From Diphasiastrum complanatum (lineage: Eukaryota > Streptophyta > Lycopodiopsida > Lycopodiales > Lycopodiaceae): DNA of 64,000 nt. Below are positions 11,390-24,716 of the stretch, piece after piece; the first letter of the stretch is position 1, and each line of letters begins with the position of its first letter. The translations under genes and the position numbers were made by a program. The notes under the pieces are model-generated. The model ran no database searches, was not told where the DNA came from, and saw only the letters and a list, made by a program, of their open reading frames with translations. The DNA is taken from positions 43,987,184-44,051,183 of the forward strand of contig CM055095.1 of NCBI GenBank assembly GCA_029204225.1, read 5' to 3'.

Positions 11390-11589
11390 CTGAAAAAATT
11401 GAGAAGTATGTCAATTCGATCACATTTTGGTGAAACAGCCCAGTGCCTTGCACAACTCCAATCGTGGCAGCCAGTTCAGTCATAATAATTAGTCAAAATT
11501 GCCTGCAGAGATCAACAGTAGTATTGGACAGTTTAAAAATGTCAATCTGCAGGACATAGTGCGGCAAATGTATCACAATTACATTAATT

Positions 11590-11914
11590 AGTTTTCCTTC
11601 TTCTCTTCTAGAAGTGGCTCATCCTCCTAGAAGACGTCAGCGGCTACCAGAGACCTCATGTTGTAGTCCGTATCACATCCTTCTATAGCAGCAGCAGGAC
11701 ATGATGATAGTGATATACCTCACTTTAGACATTTACCAGCACTTATGCTCCTATATATCTCATCTAATTTATTTCAGTTCATAGTATTTAGATATGCTGT
11801 TTCTTTCGTTAGTGTTTCAGAGATGTTTCATACGTTGCCATCGTGACCACATACTTGACATGTACATTTACTGGTCTTGTATGCCTTTTGGGATGGAAAA
11901 GACATTAATAAAGT

Positions 11915-11973
<59 letters not shown>
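11590..11973 (+). mobile_element. 5'-truncated LINE, 3' end only
   Basis: This segment is closely similar to 56485-56831. Both share GACGTCA, a CACATCCTTCTATAGCA-like run, TATTTCAGTTCATAGTATTT and ACTTGACATGTACATTTA. It ends with ATGCCTTTTGGGAT, a degraded 3' stem-loop, then TTAATAAAG and a (CT)n tail. It has no intact ORF and represents the ORF2 tail plus 3' UTR. Confidence 0.75.
11916..11973. repeat. (CT)n tail of LINE
   Basis: 58 bp of pure CT follows the AATAAAG hexamer. Another LINE fragment starts directly after it at 11974. Confidence 0.95.
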
Positions 11974-11975
<2 letters not shown>

Positions 11976-12188
11976 TACAGTTTGGTGAGGCACATGAGTT
12001 AGCCGTTTATAATGGCCTACCTCATTGGCCTAATTCTGGCAGCTATACTTGTCACCCTCATAGTGGCAGTTATAGTGTTGTTGATTACCTCATGGGGTCA
12101 CCTTCATCCATTCCTCTCATTCACAGCTCCCATATCTCTCCTACCACTCTCTCTGATCATTTGTTCCTCTCTCTCTCTCTCTCTCTCT
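11974..12188 (+). mobile_element. LINE endonuclease fragment ending in CT tract
   Basis: The translation resembles the endonuclease C-terminal part. The DNA is close to 19079-19205 (TTTATAATGGC..., ...CTCATGGGGTCACC). It stops in a short CT tract at 12166-12188, after which ORF1-like sequence begins. Element order is therefore scrambled here (EN before ORF1). Confidence 0.65.
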
Positions 12189-12241
12189 GGCTGCTCCTCC
12201 TCCATCGCTGCTGCTCCATGGAGACTTGAGCCCCCCCCCCC

Positions 12242-12590
12242 CAATATTAAGGTAGGAGGCATCGTTGACACCCAAAACGCCATTGAAGAAGCAAAAAGAT
12301 TTTTATGTACTACCCTAGGACATAATGCAAGTGGTTTGGATACAGCATGCGCACTAAGGACACTACCTTGATCCTCCGTTTTATGTCACATACATATCGT
12401 AAAGAAACCTTGCGACAAAGAGCCAAATTGAAAGGCACCAAAATCTTCATGGATGATGACCTGACCTATATCCAAGTCGAAGAAAGACGTCAAGCATTCC
12501 AAACCGCCAAAGCTACCGGAAGACGGGTGATCTATCATGATGGAGCTGATAGTACTACCTCCGGAAACAGCCTAGAGGAAATTGGGGTTT
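12242..12590 (+). pseudogene. LINE ORF1 fragment (RRM-like C-terminal half)
   Basis: After a 12-C run it reads IKVGGIVDTQNAIEEAKRF, then shifts frame at about 12345 and continues TTLILRFMSHTYRKETLRQR, KLKGTKIFMDDDLTYIQ and RRVIYHDGAD. This is the same domain as 23743-24087 and 22434-22762. L1-type ORF1 proteins bind element RNA and chaperone it during target-primed reverse transcription. It is broken by at least one frameshift. Confidence 0.7.
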
Positions 12591-12591
12591 T

Positions 12592-12610
12592 CGGGCATGG
12601 GCGCATCCCG
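12592..12610 (+). promoter_or_regulatory. ORF1/ORF2-junction hairpin
   Basis: CGGGCATGGGCGCATCCCG is a short inverted repeat around an ATG. It occupies the same place between ORF1 and the endonuclease as the copies at 22778 and 24732. This copy is slightly degraded. Confidence 0.5.
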
Positions 12611-14460
12611 GGACCCCTTCCACACCACCTACACCTTGGAGTATGGAACTCATCATCCACGGTCGTAGATTTTTCCGATTTCATCACAGACAAATCATCA
12701 CAGACAGAGACATACTTTTTTTTTTGGAGACACACGAGAGCCCAGAGCGAGGACTACTCGCACTCTACGAGAGAGTCCTTCGCTGTTTTCGGAGTGACAC
12801 CGGCACTAAGATCATATTTGGACTACCATTGGCGTGAAACAGAATTGTTCTCTATCTCCAACCCTGTTTGGGCCATATATCGATGAGCTTGAGAGAGTCA
12901 TTGAGGGATGTGGTGGTACAGGTTGCAGACTTGGGAGTATCTTGATTGCTATACTTTTATACGCTGATAACGTGGTACTCTTATCTCCTACCAGGGAGGG
13001 ATTACAACGACAGCTCGACAGACTTCATGCCTTCTGTAGTAGATGGGGACTGGGGATTAACATATTGAAAACCAAAGTTATGGTTTAAAACACATCGAGA
13101 GCTTTTATGCAGCGCCAGACACTCATCTTTGATAGGCAGCCCTTGGAGATTGTATCTTCTTACACTTACCTTGGCGTACTTTTTACAGGCCCATATTTGG
13201 TACGCGACAGGCAGCTTCCGCCAGGCTTGGGAAGGGTCACGCCTCCCTCGTCCAGTTGGAGCGTTTATGTTTTAGATGATTTATTCGGGATGCCCCGAGT
13301 AAATGTCAGCTTTTTGATACTCTCGTCACCCCCACAGCCCTATATGCAGCAGAGGTATGGTGTACGGGTCTTACATCATCTGATTGGGCCAGCATTTCAC
13401 GACTGCAGGTTCTCATGCTATCTCGGATGATACGGGCTAAGCCGTCTGTCCCACACCAGATTATACAGACAGAGTTTGCGGTCCCACCCATACAGCTGTC
13501 CGCCATCTTCCAGCTTATCCTGTAGATTCAGCGTATCATGATGCTACCCACAGATGAGCAGAGATACATACAGACAACACTTGCCTCATCACGACACCTT
13601 TATGACCAGGGGCATCAACTATCATGGTTCTCTCAGGCCTCCTAGATACTGGACACACTTGGCATATCCATCACAGATCTTCCACCGGGCACCCATGGGT
13701 ATATCAGATGCTTTCTTTATAGAGCATATCAGAGACGGACATGACATGAACCGCTCGGGGTCAAACTCGACTATTACAAGACACACTTCCTGGAGCTAGA
13801 CACAGGGGGACTTCCAGTTTAGCCACGTTATCTCACCTCAGGACTATCTCACGGGCTTCGATTTTTATTGGGCTAATTCCGAGTATCTTCACACCAGTTG
13901 GCTATTGAGACTGGACGCTTCCTGGGCACCCCACGGGAGGAGCGGATTTGCCAGTTGTGCTCATTATCCATGGTTGAGTCAGAGGAGCATTTCTTATTCA
14001 CATGTCCAATTTACTACGAGATCAGAGGGCGATATCATTGCCTTTTTCGTTAGACACCAGCTACAATACGGTCCCTTATCTCATACGAGGACCCTCGCTG
14101 TGTGGCACTTATGATACATGAGATGTCTCTCTTGCAACAGGACCTATGCCAGACAGCTCAGCATGCTTATCCAGACACACAGTCTCATATTACATCCTTC
14201 TTCTCACAAAGGAGACCATGTCCAGATGAGACATGACTGACAGTGATTACGACGACATTCCCAGGACGCAGAGACGATGCACCATCCAGCCTCAGGTGAC
14301 CACGAGAGTTACACGTCCCACCAGACCTCCTATACAGAGACGCACTACACATGCTCATGCTCATAGATGACGCCAGCGAGCCCCAGTGCTTCCCGATGTC
14401 ACATCTCGCATTACATCCTTCTACAACACCAACACAGACCTGACATCTTGACATGGACAC
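12611..14460 (+). pseudogene. LINE ORF2 with internal deletion, dead RT
   Basis: The endonuclease start is recognisable: a W-N box and then DILFFLETHESPERG at about 12695-12755. It jumps at once to the RT segment ALYERVLRCFR, so the rest of EN and the RT N-terminus are missing. RT continues LFGPYIDELERVIEGCGG and ILLYADNVVLLSPTREG, with the catalytic YADD changed to YADN, and SYTYLGVLFTG. Stops and frameshifts follow. The C-terminal zinc-binding region (CQLC...EEHFL..C) is readable at about 13950-14050. Confidence 0.75.
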
Positions 14461-17499
<3,039 letters not shown>

Positions 17500-17794
17500 C
17501 TTTTCAATCCGAACCATCAATAACTATGAGCAAGCCCTGAGTGTAGTTGTGCTCCTCATCCCTCCCTTTCCTGCCGATTGCTAATGATGTCACATCAATA
17601 TCGCTCTTGCTAAAGCTGGCTTCATTATTATGATCACACCAAGTACCTTTCCACTTCACATTTGATCTTTTTATGTTCTTGGTTTTCGCTCACATGGGCT
17701 GAGATGTGTTTGTATTACAAATCGGACGAATCGTAATTCGTCATGACCCTCTTCTTATAGTATCAATAATATTTCAGCCACAAGATAATTCCTT

Positions 17795-18183
17795 TGTTTC
17801 AAAGTTGTGCCGCACTACAACTTTATATCGCACAGTGCACACATTAATGACATATACTCAAATTATACAACTCAAAACCGGCATTCCTATCACAGGTGCA
17901 ATTATTCTTGACCTGTCTTTTGAACAAGTAAATTATTGTGTTTGCTATTCCAAGCTTGGAAAGTTGGAGCTTCTTGGGATTTTCCTCGAGGAAAGAAGAA
18001 TAAGGATGAACATCACCATTGTGCCGCTCGTGAGATCTGGGAGGAGATAAGCTTCGATGTTTCAAAACTGTTGAAATTGGAAGATTATCTTGAAGTTGTC
18101 ATAGAACAACAAAGGATACGCTTGTATATCATTAGCGGTGTATCAGACAACATTGTCTTTGCTCCACAAACAAAGTTCTAGAA
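17795..18183 (+). pseudogene. DCP2: Processed pseudogene of decapping enzyme DCP2 (Nudix)
   Basis: Intron-less and frameshifted. Pieces in order are LFQSCAALQLY, AHINDIYSNYTT, TGIPITGAIILD, AWKVGASWDFPRGKKNKDE, AREIWEEISFDVSKLL and RLYIISGVSDNIVFAPQTK. These are the successive blocks of DCP2, the Nudix hydrolase that removes the mRNA 5' cap. The Nudix box is altered: one residue is missing before RE, and the Gly after EE is Ser. Contiguity of blocks usually split by introns, and the (CT)n tract 12 bp downstream, suggest a retrocopy mobilised by the LINE. It starts mid-gene, so it is 5'-truncated. Confidence 0.75.
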
Positions 18184-18191
18184 CAACCCTC

Positions 18192-18194
<3 letters not shown>

Positions 18195-18239
<45 letters not shown>
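18195..18239. repeat. (CT)n tract behind the DCP2 retrocopy
   Basis: About 45 bp of CT sits between the DCP2 fragment and the start of the next LINE. It resembles the LINE 3' tails, but no stem-loop or AATAAA precedes it. Confidence 0.9.
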
Positions 18240-18242
<3 letters not shown>

Positions 18243-21200
18243 TCATCGGGCTCCAGTTTCATCGCGATCCACTCCCGTCTCTCTGTCCTTAGCCTTGCAA
18301 TGCTATTAATTCAATAGTTTTGCAGATCACTTCTCTACATTCAACAATCTGCTTGTGTACGAACAGATTTCCGCAATGCCGTCATCATCTGCGCCCCTCA
18401 CAATCGATGATATCAACCCCAAGAATTAGTGGTTAATTTCTTGGAGCTCTAGGCTTCTATGCTCCATCGTTGTGATCCAAGAAGAGGAGTGCTAACTTCA
18501 TTAAGTATATATGTTGGTAGTTTGGTCTCGCTGTGATCCAAGAAGAATGGACTTGGTTTTAGCTACTAGCCTGCAAAAAACAGCCGTGGAGCAAGAATCT
18601 TCTACCTGCAAATCCGTAACTAAGCCCGGAGCGAGGACTTCCTTTATTTCCTGGATATAGATGGGACTCAGTATTCTGACGGGAGACTAGATCTGCCAAC
18701 GGCCGAGGTTCAGGTGGGGTCGCCTGCTTGTATAGAGAGACTCTCCATCCCAATATTGACTTCATCTGACATGACGAGCAGGCCCGCTACATATGGACTC
18801 GCATCGTGGGCCAGGATATTTCTTTCCGCCGGAGTCCTCGTCCTTTGCTGAGGGTATTGGATCTCCATATCAGGACCTCTCACCAGATATTATCAGATTC
18901 TCAGAGCGGGGGCATATTCTCCTCACAGGGGATTTTAATGCTCGGACATCTTTGAGACAGACAGAGTTCTTCCACGCCACTGATCAGCTACGTGTTCGTG
19001 CCCTTGACAGTGATATGCTTGGGGTTACCAGGACCTCCGCGGACAATTTGGGACCTACTACTTCATATGGTGAGCACTTATTGCAGTTTGGAGAGGCAAA
19101 TGAGCTAGCCATTTATAATGGCTTACCCTGCTGGCCACACTCAGACAGTTATACATGCCCCCCTCACAGTGGAGGACATAGTGTCGTTGACTATCTCATG
19201 GGGTCACCATCCTTTGTACCCATAGTCTCTGACTTCCACGTTTCCCTCACCACCCTTTCTGATCACACATTTCTCTCCTTCGATATCGGCCACCTTCCAC
19301 TCACTCATTTCTCTCCTTCGATATCAGCCACCTTCCACCCACTCATTCATCTACACTACCCATGCTTGCCCAAGCACCCATGTACACATTTGATCCCATT
19401 TACATGCCATTGTACCGGCAGTCCCTGGCTTCACTTTTACACTCCTTTCCTCATGACAATCCAATCGACACCCAAGCTGCGTCTCTCACCACCTCTCTCC
19501 ACACAGCTGCATCACTAACCCTCCCCACAAAACCCCATCCCAAAAAGACTCGACGAATACCTCGACCATTGCACCCCCCATGGCACGATATTGAGTGCCG
19601 CTCTCTTCATCAGTCAGTAACCTATTCACGTATCCATGCTCCACATCTGCTTTGATCTTCTCGATGCTCCTACCATCGTGTTCTCCGCCGTAAGAAACGT
19701 TCCTATGATGATTCTGAAGGGAAACGTCTCATTGACCTTCTTTTCAGTTCTTCTTCGGGCGCTTTTTGGCGTGAGTTCATTCCTCGTTCTCCACCACCTC
19801 TCCTGGAGGACCTCCGCATTTGGACTGATTATGCTGCTAGCTTGTATACCGTCCCTACCGACTCACCTATCTCCATATCTCCACCACCATATGAGTTCTC
19901 CTTCTTCACATCTGACATGGTACTTGCAGCCATTAAGAAGATGAAGTCTCACAAGGCCAGAGATATTGAAGACCTTGAGTCTGAACTCCTTTCCCATGCC
20001 TCTGACTTACTCGCTCCCACCATAGCCACCCTTCTTAATTCCACAGTTGTTTCTGGTTTCCCATCATCCTGGTGTACTAACATCATCCACCCCATCCATA
20101 AGAATGGTGACCCCATGATTCCGAGTAACTACCACACCATCATGACTGGGCACATCCTGGCAAAGCTATATGGTACTATACTTCAATCTGTTGTGAGCTC
20201 AGAGGCAGAGACTAGGAGACTACATGCTACGGGTCAGGTAGGTTTTCGAGCCCATTATTCTACTGCAGATCACATCTTCACATTGTGGGCCTTGATTGAG
20301 GAGGCTAAGCATAGGAGAGAGAGGGTTTACTGTTGTTTTTTGGACTTCGGGAAAGCCTTTGATTCTGTCCCTCACTCATTGCTCATCCAGAGACTCCGAG
20401 ACCTAGGCTTCTCCACCGACATCGTTCTTGTTGTGATGGCACTTTATGAGCGTGTCCTCGGATGTTTCCGGCATAGCAGTGGCATATCCGATCACTTTTG
20501 GAACACTATTGGGGTGAAGCAGGGTTGTTCCCTCTCACCAGTCCTCTTTGGCTTGTATATTGATGAGTTGGAGAGAGTCATTACACAGTGTGGTGGTGCT
20601 AGTTGCAAGCTTGGGGACATCTTGATTGCTATCCTTTATGCCGATGATGTGGTATTGGTCTTACCGACTAGAGAGGGTCTACAGTGACAGTTGGATTGCC
20701 TACATGAGTTTTGCACCAGACGGGGCCTAGGGGTGAACATTGGGAAGACCAAGATTATGGTCTTCAACACTTCGAGAGCATTCATGCAGCGACAGGAGCT
20801 TACTTTGGGTGGGCAGATTCTAGAGGTGGTCCCTTCCTACACATACCTGGGGGTCCTTTTCTCAGGTCCTACTTTTAGCATGAGACATGCCGCTACCACT
20901 CGACTGGGAAAGGGACATGCCTCCCTTGTTCAGCTAGAGCGATTTTGCTTCCGAAAGTCCATCCAGGATGCTCGCAATAAGTGTCACCTCTTTGATACCA
21001 ATTGTTACCCCCACGGCTTTATATGCGGCAGAGACATGGTGTGTAGGTCTCCCTTCTTCACACTAGGCCAGTCTCTCACGATTATAGACCACCATGCTAG
21101 CTCGGTTGATTCGAGCGAAGCCTTCTGTTCCACATGAGATTCTCCTGGCCGAGTTTGCAGTTCCACCTATATAGATCGAGGCAGCTCTTCAGCTCATCAC

Positions 21201-22350
21201 CTATATACAGAGGATACAGGCGTTACCAGAGATAGACAGGCGGTACGTACAGGTTGCACTATCCTCTTCACAACGTCTTCACGATCAGGGCTACAGGTTA
21301 TCATGGCTCTCTCAAGCCTCTCACCTCCTACTTGCGTCATTTGGCATCTCCATCACAGAGCTCCCCTCAGGCACACATCAGTATATCAGACGCTTCCTCT
21401 ATCGCACATATCTAGAGCAGACTTGGCGTAACCAGTTAGGGGTTAAGCCAACTTTCTACCGGACTCATTTCTTGGAGCTAGATGCATCAGGGACCGCGGT
21501 CATGCCAGGCTACTTGGATTCAGGACTGTCACATTGCCTCAAACTCACATTGGGGCAGCTCAGGGTGTCCTCTCATCAGCTAGCTATTGAGATTGGGAGG
21601 TTCCATGGTATTCCCAGAGAGAAGCGGATTTGCCAGTTATGCTCTCTAAGTGAGGTGGAGTCTGAGGAGCACTTTATCTTTAGGTGCCCTGTATATTATG
21701 AGATCAGAGGGCGATATCATTGCCTGTTTCGAGAGATGCCTACCACTCTACGCTCTCTCATAGCTTATGAGGACCCACGATGTGTCGCTCTGATGGTACG
21801 CGAGATGTCCATACTACGAAGAGATTTATACGAGACACCCCAACATTTTACCTCACAGCCATTGATTACTTCATTCTTTACTAGATGGAGATCGTGTGAT
21901 TCAGTGCCTGAGGATGAGGATTACGATTATGACGATAACGAGGATGATGGCCGCTCTCATGCTCATAGAGACCAGAGACAGTGTACCTCCCACCATCATG
22001 TTACTACTAGGATTACCAGACATTCTACGCAGAGGAGTACTACTACTATTACACATGCACGTGCTCATGCTCACAGACGACGCCGGCAGGCTCCAGCGCT
22101 TTCCCATTCTGTGGCTCGCATTACATCTTTTTACAGCATCAGTACGCAGCACAGCCTTGACATCTTACCATAGATACATATGATTATTATGCGCACACTC
22201 TCACATACGTATCTATTTTAGTTTGCACTAGAAGTTTTCTTTATTACAGTTTGGAGACGTTTTTATACGCTCCCATGGTTACCACATACTTCACATGTAC
22301 TTCATTAGTCTCATATGCCTTTTGGCATGGAAAAGACATGAATAAAGCTT

Positions 22351-22382
<32 letters not shown>
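18240..22382 (+). mobile_element. LINE copy with nearly complete ORF2
   Basis: It starts directly behind a CT tract and ends with ATGCCTTTTGGCAT (22315-22328), ATGAATAAAGC and CT repeats (22352-22382). It has a near-complete EN, RT and C-terminal region. From 18240 to about 18600 nothing of ORF1 is recognisable, so the 5' part is either UTR or foreign. Confidence 0.8.
18690..22173 (+). pseudogene. LINE ORF2: endonuclease, reverse transcriptase, zinc-knuckle tail
   Basis: EN: GSGGVACLYRETLHP, then GHILLTGDFNARTS (about 18910), AIYNGLPCWPHSDSYTC, HSVVDYLMGSP and LTTLSDHTFLSFDIG, so GDFNA and SDH are present. RT (19842-20687): NIIHPIHKNGDPM, CCFLDFGKAFDSVPHSLL, GVKQGCSLSPVLFGLYIDEL and AILYADDVVLV. 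The catalytic YADD is intact. A TGA at about 20685 breaks the frame between LQ and QLD. The C-terminal region (21600-21730) has RICQLCSL, EEHFIFRCPVYYEIRGRY, a CCHC-like motif, and then an acidic and a His/Arg-rich tail. Two or more stops or frameshifts make it inactive. Confidence 0.85.
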
Positions 22383-22385
<3 letters not shown>

Positions 22386-22433
22386 CTTTTTTGTGCATGA
22401 CACTTTATTGCATCTCTTTTAGCTACTCTAAGC

Positions 22434-22762
22434 TTGTTTCTCAAGATTTCAGAGGACACAACACTGGACCAGGTTACCTCTTTGTTTACTTCATGCATGG
22501 GGCTCTCAGTTCCAGGTATCCAGTATGCTTGGTGCCTCCAGCATGATCCGAAGTTATTATTTGTCAAATTCAAAACTGTGGACGACCGACAGACAGTTCT
22601 TCGTGCGCGTCATACTCTTCGAGGCTCTCAGATTTACATAGATGATGACCTTACTCACTGCCAATGGTTACAACGTAAAACTATTATTCAGGAGGCAAGG
22701 ACAAAACAACAGCGGGTGGTATTTACAAATGGCAAGCCTCGCTTTTTCTCCAAGTGTCAATA
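22434..22762 (+). pseudogene. LINE ORF1 C-terminal half
   Basis: It reads DQVTSLFTSCMGLSVPGIQ, KLLFVKFKTVDDRQTVLRAR, LRGSQIYIDDDLTHCQWLQR, KTIIQEARTKQQRVVFTNG and KPRF. This is the RRM-like plus C-terminal domain of L1-type ORF1 proteins. The same block ends the ORF1 at 24370-24716. The N-terminal coiled coil is missing. Confidence 0.7.
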
Positions 22763-22777
22763 GGAAGTTGGGGTATT

Positions 22778-22796
22778 CGGGCATGGGAGCAGCCCG
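22778..22796 (+). promoter_or_regulatory. ORF1/ORF2-junction hairpin
   Basis: CGGGCATGGGAGCAGCCCG: a 5-bp perfect stem (CGGGC/GCCCG) with an ATG-containing loop, 16 bp after the ORF1 stop. It is identical to the copy at 24732-24750. Confidence 0.6.
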
Positions 22797-22826
22797 ATAG
22801 CCCCAGCTAGCATAACATTGTTAATG

Positions 22827-22829
<3 letters not shown>

Positions 22830-22912
<83 letters not shown>
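22830..22912. repeat. (CT)n tail
   Basis: 83 bp of CT. The next element begins at 22913 with GCACGCGCGCGCGG. Confidence 0.95.
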
Positions 22913-22915
<3 letters not shown>

Positions 22916-24292
22916 CGCGCGCGCGGATCTCCATGGCCTAGTGATGGCCTGCCTAGAGATGGCTATCCTCCATCAAGCTTCCTCCATCACACCTGCTCCA
23001 TCTACTGGCCATCGCATTTCTGCATTTTTGCACTAGTCCTCCATCGCTGATCTGCTGGCTCCATCGTTGTCTTCCATCGCACCTGCTGTCCCTCATCGTT
23101 GATCTGTTGGATTCCTCATAATGCCACGTCGCAAAGGAAGCGTTGCCACCACTTTTGAGCCATCCTCCGTTTCCAACAATGCTTCAACATCTTCCTTACA
23201 ACCAAATCCACCTACCCCTCCTCCTATGCCTGTTGCAGTTCATATCTCTCCATCAAACCCTATTCTTGACGATAATGAAACTATTGTGGCTATTCCCTTG
23301 ACTCCAAACACTCCAGAAGCACCTGTTTCTTTCCCTCCATATGCATTGGTCAAACTTCTTCGGGATGATTAACTCCGTCTATTTGAATACCTCAACAATC
23401 ACAGAGAGCAATTGGCTTCTCATGATTCCCTGCTTCTAGTGGTGCAATCGCATCTTTCGAAGTTGGATACTTCCATTCAAGAACTCAAGAACGAAGTTGC
23501 AGCTATAGAAAGTGAAGCTTCTTCCCAAATCGCTACTTCGGCAAAAATCCAACAGCTCGAAAATCAGGTGAAACAACACCATACGGCTGTCCAGTCATGG
23601 GCAAATGTGCTTAAAGGTTCGTCTCCAATTATCCCTCCACCTCCGCCTTCACCTTCGTTTATCTCAGCCACATTCACTGAGAGCCGTCTGCGAGAGCATA
23701 AAGCTCTCAATGTTCGTGTTAGAGGTATTCTGAACTATCAAAATGCTGTTGCAGAAGCTAAGAAGTTTGGAAGGAAATCTTCAACACCATAGCAAAGGAA
23801 TGGAAATTGTCTGGCGACCTAGGAAGGACCTAAATATTCTTGTCATCCGCTTCACATCAGTGTCTCAGCGGCGTGAAGTTCTAGGGAAGAGATTCAAATT
23901 GCGGGAAACCAAAATCTACCTGGACGAAGATCTTACCTTCATCCAAGTTCAAGAACGTAAGAAGGCAAGACAAGAAGCTCTATCAACTGGCAAACAACTG
24001 ATCTATCGTGAGGGTATTATCAGACTGGTACATCGAAAGCCTATAGTCAATGATAATTCTGAGATAGAATCAGAGATAGAGAAATGAAGAGATGTCCAGT
24101 TGAACATGTAAATGGTCTACGTACCATATAATCCTGGCTATATGACTCTCTTGCTAGTTAGTTAGTTTGTTTTTTCTGCTTTGACGACACTGATCCATCT
24201 TGTGTTCAACTTAGTGGATGTACTTGTTCGTCTTATACACCTTTTGGCATGGAAAAGACGTTAATAAAGCTTTCTTTCTTTCTTTCTTTCTC
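22913..24292 (+). mobile_element. ORF1-only, HAL1-like non-autonomous LINE
   Basis: About 200 bp of 5' leader precedes an almost complete ORF1 (23121-24087). A 180-bp 3' UTR follows directly and ends in the family 3' terminus (ACACCTTTTGGCAT at 24236-24249, GTTAATAAAGC, then (CTTT)n to 24292). There is no EN or RT sequence. In mammals, HAL1 elements have the same ORF1-plus-3'-UTR layout and depend on L1 enzymes. The shared 3' end implies the same partner here. Confidence 0.75.
23121..24087 (+). pseudogene. LINE ORF1 protein, almost full length
   Basis: It starts MPRRKGSVATTFEPSS with a Ser/Pro-rich N-terminus. A stop at about 23370 interrupts it. A predicted coiled coil follows (SHLSKLDTSIQELKNEVAAI, KIQQLENQVKQHH). 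The RRM-like block begins LNVRVRGILNYQNAVAEAKK, then shifts frame at about 23770. It continues LNILVIRFTSVSQRREVLGK, LRETKIYLDEDLTFIQVQER and GKQLIYREG. Coiled coil, RRM and C-terminal domain match the trimer-forming, RNA-binding ORF1p plan of L1 elements. One stop and one frameshift. Confidence 0.75.
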
Positions 24293-24369
24293 TATCGTGG
24301 CTGACCTGGCTCTCTATCGCGGCTGACCTGCCGGCGTGTTTTCGGAGCAAGAAAAAAGAGCCAAAAAAG

Positions 24370-24716
24370 CTCTTAATGTGAGAGTGAGAGGCATTCCAAA
24401 TGCTGGAAAACCGATAGAGGAGGCCAGGGATTAACTTGTCAATAAACTTCAACACACAATTGAAGGGTTTGAAACTGCTTGGAGAGGCAAATATGATGAG
24501 AATGTTTTATTTATTAAATTCCAGTCTCTCATACATCATCATAATGCTGCCTTAAAATTTCAAGCCAAGCTGAAAGGGACCTTCATTTTTATAGATGATG
24601 GTTTAACTCATACCCAATGGCTAGCAAGGAAGAAAATCATACAAGAAGCTAAGGAAAAAGAGCAATGGGTGGTGTTTATTGACGGCAAGCCACGCTACTA
24701 TGAACGTTCACTATAG
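24370..24716 (+). pseudogene. LINE ORF1 C-terminal half, one stop
   Basis: It reads KKALNVRVRGIPNAGKPIEE, a TAA at about 24433, then LQHTIEGFETAWRGKYDENV, IFIDDGLTHTQWLARKKI and VVFIDGKPRYYERSL before TAG at 24714-24716. The putative ORF2 ATG at 24700 lies upstream of this stop in another frame, so the two frames overlap by about 17 nt. Confidence 0.7.

Larger units (their letters stand above)
22383..22912 (+). mobile_element. ORF1-derived LINE fragment lacking ORF2
   Basis: It starts directly after the CT tail at 22382. It holds the ORF1 C-terminal half (22434-22762) and the junction hairpin (22778-22796). Then within 35 bp it reaches ACATTGTTAATGAAGC, a degraded form of the family 3' terminus, and an 83-bp CT tail. 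The whole of ORF2 is missing. Confidence 0.65.

Noticed and set aside
18376-18423. MPSSSAPLTIDDINPK, reminiscent of the N-terminus of plant alanine aminotransferase
   Set aside because: Only about 16 residues before a stop, with no continuation of the conserved sequence. Could be chance or LINE leader.
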